Below are positions 60,883 through 64,000 of a stretch of 64,000 nucleotides of DNA, in pieces (the first letter of the stretch is position 1; the number at the start of each line of letters is the position of its first letter). The notes under the pieces were generated by a model. The model saw only the letters and a program-made list of their open reading frames with translations. It was not told where the DNA came from and ran no database searches. The position numbers and the translations under genes are program-made. This stretch comes from Microcebus murinus (lineage: Eukaryota > Chordata > Mammalia > Primates > Cheirogaleidae). The DNA lies in assembly GCF_040939455.1 (NCBI RefSeq), contig NC_134106.1, positions 38,710,001-38,774,000 on the forward strand, written 5' to 3'.

Positions 60883-61056
60883 AAATGGTGGATTTTCTAT
60901 AAGACAAAGAAATTGAGATTCTGAAGACTCCAGAGCAGACTTCCTGACACCAAGATTCACCATCTCCCATAACCTGTCCTCAATGCATGCAGCCCCTTAT
61001 GAGATACACCACAACCTACCCCAAGGTATGTGGCCCTCCTTTAAAAGCCCATGATA

Positions 61057-61378
61057 GGCCGGGCGCAGTGGCTCACGCTCGTAATCCTAGCATTCTGGGA
61101 AGCAGAGGTAGGAGGATCACTTGAACTCAGGAGTTCGAGACCAGCCTGAGCAAGAGTAAGACCCCATCTCTAGTAAAAAAAAATAGAAAAATTAGCTGGG
61201 CACAGTGGATGCCTGTAGTCCTGGCTACTCAGGAGAGCAAGGCAGAAGGATCCCTTGAGCCCAGGAGTTTGAGGTTGCTGTGAGGATGATGCCACTATAC
61301 TTAGCCTAGGCGACAGAGTGAGACTCAGCCACAAAACCAAACCGAACAAAACCCAAACAAACAAACAAACAAAATAAA
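61057..61378 (+). mobile_element. Alu: Alu SINE, strepsirrhine, diverged
   Basis: Full length with deletions in the right arm; tail is an accaaaccgaacaaaaccc-type degenerate repeat ending aaacaaacaaac. No clear duplication. Confidence 0.92.
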
Positions 61379-61689
61379 CGATTATAACCTTTAGTTGGAG
61401 AGATTAATTTGAGGCAGTTTCTTCTATTCTCCCAGCAAGACAACCTTCTTTGGCAATTCTTGTTGTCTCAATAATTGCATTTTTGTGTAATGAGCAACTG
61501 GACCTAGACCAAAACTCCCTTGTGGTTTCGACAACAAAATTGTAACCCAGCTACCACAGGCACATCTTCTCAGGACCTCTTGAGGCCACGTGCTCCTGGC
61601 TGGTCACACATTCAGCTCCAAATAAACCTCTTTAAATTATTTTACAGAATACAAAATTCTGAATTCTATTCAGAATACAAAAACAGGCA

Positions 61690-61952
61690 GGATCCCTACC
61701 ATTGAAGAGCCTACAGTCTATTGGAGGAGAAGATCATACAATAATCATACACATTTTTTTATTGCTACTGTAACAAGTGCTATAAAGGAAAAGTATAGGG
61801 TGCCCCAAGAGCCTCTAACTAGGAAGTCAGAGAAGGCTTCCTTGGGGAGGAGCTGATTGAACCAAGTTCTGAAGGATAAGTAGTTAAACAGGTACCAAGG
61901 GGAGGGAAAATCATGCCTGGCAGAGGAAAGAGTATGGGCAGAGGTCTGCAGC
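61690..61952. mobile_element. L2: L2-like fragment
   Basis: 'gcaggatccctaccattgaagagcctacagtctattggagg..aacaagtgctataaagg..aggaagtcagagaaggcttccttggggaggagctgattgaacc' fits the L2 section upstream of its 3' end. Heavily diverged. Confidence 0.5.
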
Positions 61953-61968
61953 AGGAAGAATCTTTTTT

Positions 61969-62320
61969 TTTTTTTTTTTTTTTTTATTTTATTTTTTTTT
62001 TTTTGAGACAGAGTCTCGCTTTGTTGCCCAGGCTAGAGTGAGTGCCGTGGCGTCAGCCTAGCTCACAGCAACCTCAATCTCCTGGGCTCGAGTGATCCTT
62101 CTGCCTCAGCCTCCCGGGTAGCTGGGACTACAGGCATGCGCCACCATGCCCGGCTAATTTTTTATGTATATATCAGTTGGCCAATTAATTTCTTTCTATT
62201 TATAGTAGAGACGGGGTCTCGCTCTTGCTCAGGCTGGTTTTGAACTCCTGACCTCGAGCAATCCGCCCGCCTCGGCCTCCCAAGAGCTAGGATTACAGGC
62301 GTGAGCCACCGCGCCCGGCC
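61969..62320 (-). mobile_element. Alu: Alu SINE, youngest in the window, antisense
   Basis: Retains most CpGs ('cgcccgcctcggcctccc..gcgtgagccaccgcgcccggcc') and has the lemur linker 'gttggccaattaatttc' in reverse. Duplication aggaagaatctttttt at 61953-61968 and 62321-62336, perfect. Long T tail broken by a single A run. Confidence 0.98.
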
Positions 62321-62418
62321 AGGAAGAATCTTTTTTGTCTTCTTTTATTTCCACTGGTTTTTGGAAGAATCTTAAAACTAAAGGAAGCCAAAGTAGTACA
62401 GAACAGAAATCAAGGGGG

Positions 62419-62965
62419 TTTCACGGAGGAAAAACTTTGCCTCTATCCTCTTATGTTATGTACCTAGGGGTCTGCAAATTAAACTGACAAAAGACAGATT
62501 AATAGGAGAAAAAATAATTTTTATGCATACAGGAGCTTACAAAAGAAGTAGTTCAATAAATGTTTAAAGTTAGAAGCTTATATACCTAATAGTAGGGAAA
62601 AGGGAAGGGGGATAAAAGGCCTCTATCAGAAGACCAAATGGGTTTATTTAGGAAAGACAAATGGGTTTCTAGAAGAACAAAGAGCAGATAAGAAAGTTTG
62701 TGATAATGCTTATTCATGCAGGCATGAGTGGTCTTTCAATTTCCTTCAATGACTGTAAAACTTCCCCCATCGAGGGGATTTATGTAGGTTTATTCTTGAT
62801 CTTGCTCGGAGTAAAAGCTGCTCCAAAGAGGGAATTTATGACAGCTTCATTTCCCAGAAGTTTCTGCTATTAGTCAGACAAAGGAAGCTCCAAAAAGCCT
62901 TCTTTCTACATCTGTTGAATCCCAAATGTCTTCAATTTAAAATAATCTTCATATTAACCTGTGGT
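62419..62965 (-). mobile_element. Solo LTR, family 'A', antisense
   Basis: Starts 'cggaggaaaaactttgcctctatcctcttatg..gggtctgcaaattaaactgacaaaagacagattaataggag', includes 'agcttatatacc', and ends near 'tttaaaataatcttcatat'. Best match in the window to the sense copy at 52489-53075. Confidence 0.75.
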
Positions 62966-63188
62966 CCTAAGGGGGTTCCCACGAGGGGCTGATGCAAAGT
63001 GACGCCAGAGAGATAGCAGGGGCTGGATGACATAGCTACGTTAGTTTCCTCCTTTTCCTAAGAACGATGGGAAGAATGAAAGGGTTTTAAGCAGGAGTGC
63101 TGCAGGATTATATTGGTGTTTGTTGAATTTGGGATGCATTTGAGAACTCTAAGAGTTGATGATGAACAGGCAGCTGGATGTCCCAGTC

Positions 63189-63476
63189 TTTTTTTTGAGA
63201 CAGATTCTCACTCTGTCACTTGGGCTAGAGTGCCGTGGCATCAGCCTAGCTCACAGCAACTTCAAATTCCTGAGTTCAAGCGATTCTCCTGCCTCAGCCT
63301 CCTGAGTAGCTGGGACTACAGGCACACACCATCACACTGGCTAATTTTTCTCTTTTTAGTAGAGACAGGGTCTCATTCTTGCTCAGGCTGGTCTCGAACT
63401 CTTGACATCAAGCGATCCTCCTGCCTCGGCCTTCCCAGAGTGTTAGGATTGCAGGCGTGAGCCACCATGCCCAGCC
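63189..63476 (-). mobile_element. Alu: Alu SINE, strepsirrhine type, antisense
   Basis: Short T tail, then 'gagacagattctcactctgtcacttgggctagagtgccgtggcatcagcctagctcacagcaac' through to 'gtgagccaccatgcccagcc'. A 115-codon frame that crosses it is an Alu shadow. Confidence 0.95.
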
Positions 63477-64000
63477 AATGTTCCAATCTAGAACTCAGAG
63501 GAGAACTCTGAAGATCCTTGTACGAGTCATCTACGTACAGATGGTAATTATAGATCAGTGTGTGAATGAGATTGCCTATGGGGAAAAATGTATAGGAACA
63601 TAATGTTTCCACCCAACTGCAAATTAAAACAAGAAGAAAGAAAGACAAAGAGAAAGTTGTAGGGAAGGAAAGCTAATTTGCAGTAAACCAATCCACTTCA
63701 ATGTTTGCAGAGAGGACCTCTATGAAATTATAACTATATTATTTATATTACCTTGTTGCAATTCCAACCCCGGAGTTGTCTTCTCATCTGACAGATTAAA
63801 ACTCCCCGTCTTGGCTACTTTAAAAAAACTCAAATGGACATGAAAACTCTTTGAAAATTTAAAGTACTATAATACTGTTGTTGTTGCTATTATCACTAAT
63901 GTTATCATATCATTGTTGGCTGAAGAGAGAAGGAAAGTGAAGGAGAGAAAAAATAAAATTTATTATAAGCTTGCTCATGCAGCAGACTCTATGCCAGCTG
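63477..64000. other. AT-rich DNA, no gene seen
   Basis: No repeat family or reading frame recognised up to the window edge. A gttgttgtt microrepeat lies near 63877. Confidence 0.35.

Larger units (their letters stand above)
60190..61680 (+). mobile_element. Long ERV LTR, sense, interrupted by Alus
   Basis: U3-like sequence to a TATA region ('cctatgaatgtataaaacc' near 60682). The 3' part after 61378 is 'ctcaataattgcatttttgtgtaatgagcaactggacc..cagctccaaataaacctctttaaattattttacag'. It may be more than one LTR. The Alu pieces at 60800-60882 and 61057-61378 split it. Confidence 0.5.

Noticed and set aside
57114..62965. A complete provirus between the two same-direction family 'A' LTRs
   Set aside because: The interval contains MIR relics, other LTRs and Alus and no gag or pol reading frames, so the LTRs are independent insertions.
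63113..63460. 115-codon open frame near the right end
   Set aside because: Mostly a translation of an antisense Alu.

Overview
This is nuclear DNA of a strepsirrhine primate, probably a lemur or relative; I cannot name the species. The main evidence is the Alu family. Nearly all full-length Alus here carry a right arm ending in a 'gctaggctgacgcca...cactctagcc' form and, in many, a linker reading 'aattaattggccaacta'. Both are marks of lemur/galago Alus rather than monkey or ape Alus. Two L1 3' ends share a matching tail ('acataacc..acatttgta..cccataata') of a kind I associate with this lineage. MIR, L2, MLT1/MaLR, mariner and hAT-Charlie relics are the usual placental background.

I find no multi-exon host gene that I can defend. 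The only intact, recognisable protein-coding sequence is a full-length retrocopy of ribosomal protein L22 (CDS 49088-49474). It has an uninterrupted 128-codon frame, a short 5' UTR starting with a pyrimidine run, a poly(A) signal, a tail and perfect target-site duplications. It sits inside a decayed but end-to-end hAT (Charlie-like) DNA transposon (47807-51225), which also carries a later Alu. The residual transposase frame runs straight into L22, giving one open frame of 164 codons.

Layout. 1-26 kb is fairly GC-rich, mostly single-copy DNA with scattered Alu, MIR, L2 and three LTR fragments. Three AT-rich, homeodomain-site-rich blocks (about 2.76, 11.6 and 20.8 kb) look like conserved non-coding enhancer candidates. 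At 26.9-27.6 kb lies a dense CpG island, the best promoter candidate, with no recognisable attached gene. 28-36 kb holds L2, L1, MIR and an MLT1 LTR. 36.3-37.5 kb is a mariner relic hit by an Alu and by a 60-bp hairpin-forming insert. 38-44 kb holds L1 and MaLR relics. 43.8-45.0 kb holds an antisense retroviral env-like remnant. 47.8-51.2 kb is the nested hAT/L22/Alu block. 51.5-63.5 kb is a pile of solo LTRs (one family occurs five times in the window, in both orientations), L1 and Alus.

Functionally the window reads as intergenic or intronic DNA with one CpG island and one possibly expressible retrogene. Repeat family names come from recognising consensus features by eye, and repeat edges are approximate unless target-site duplications are given.
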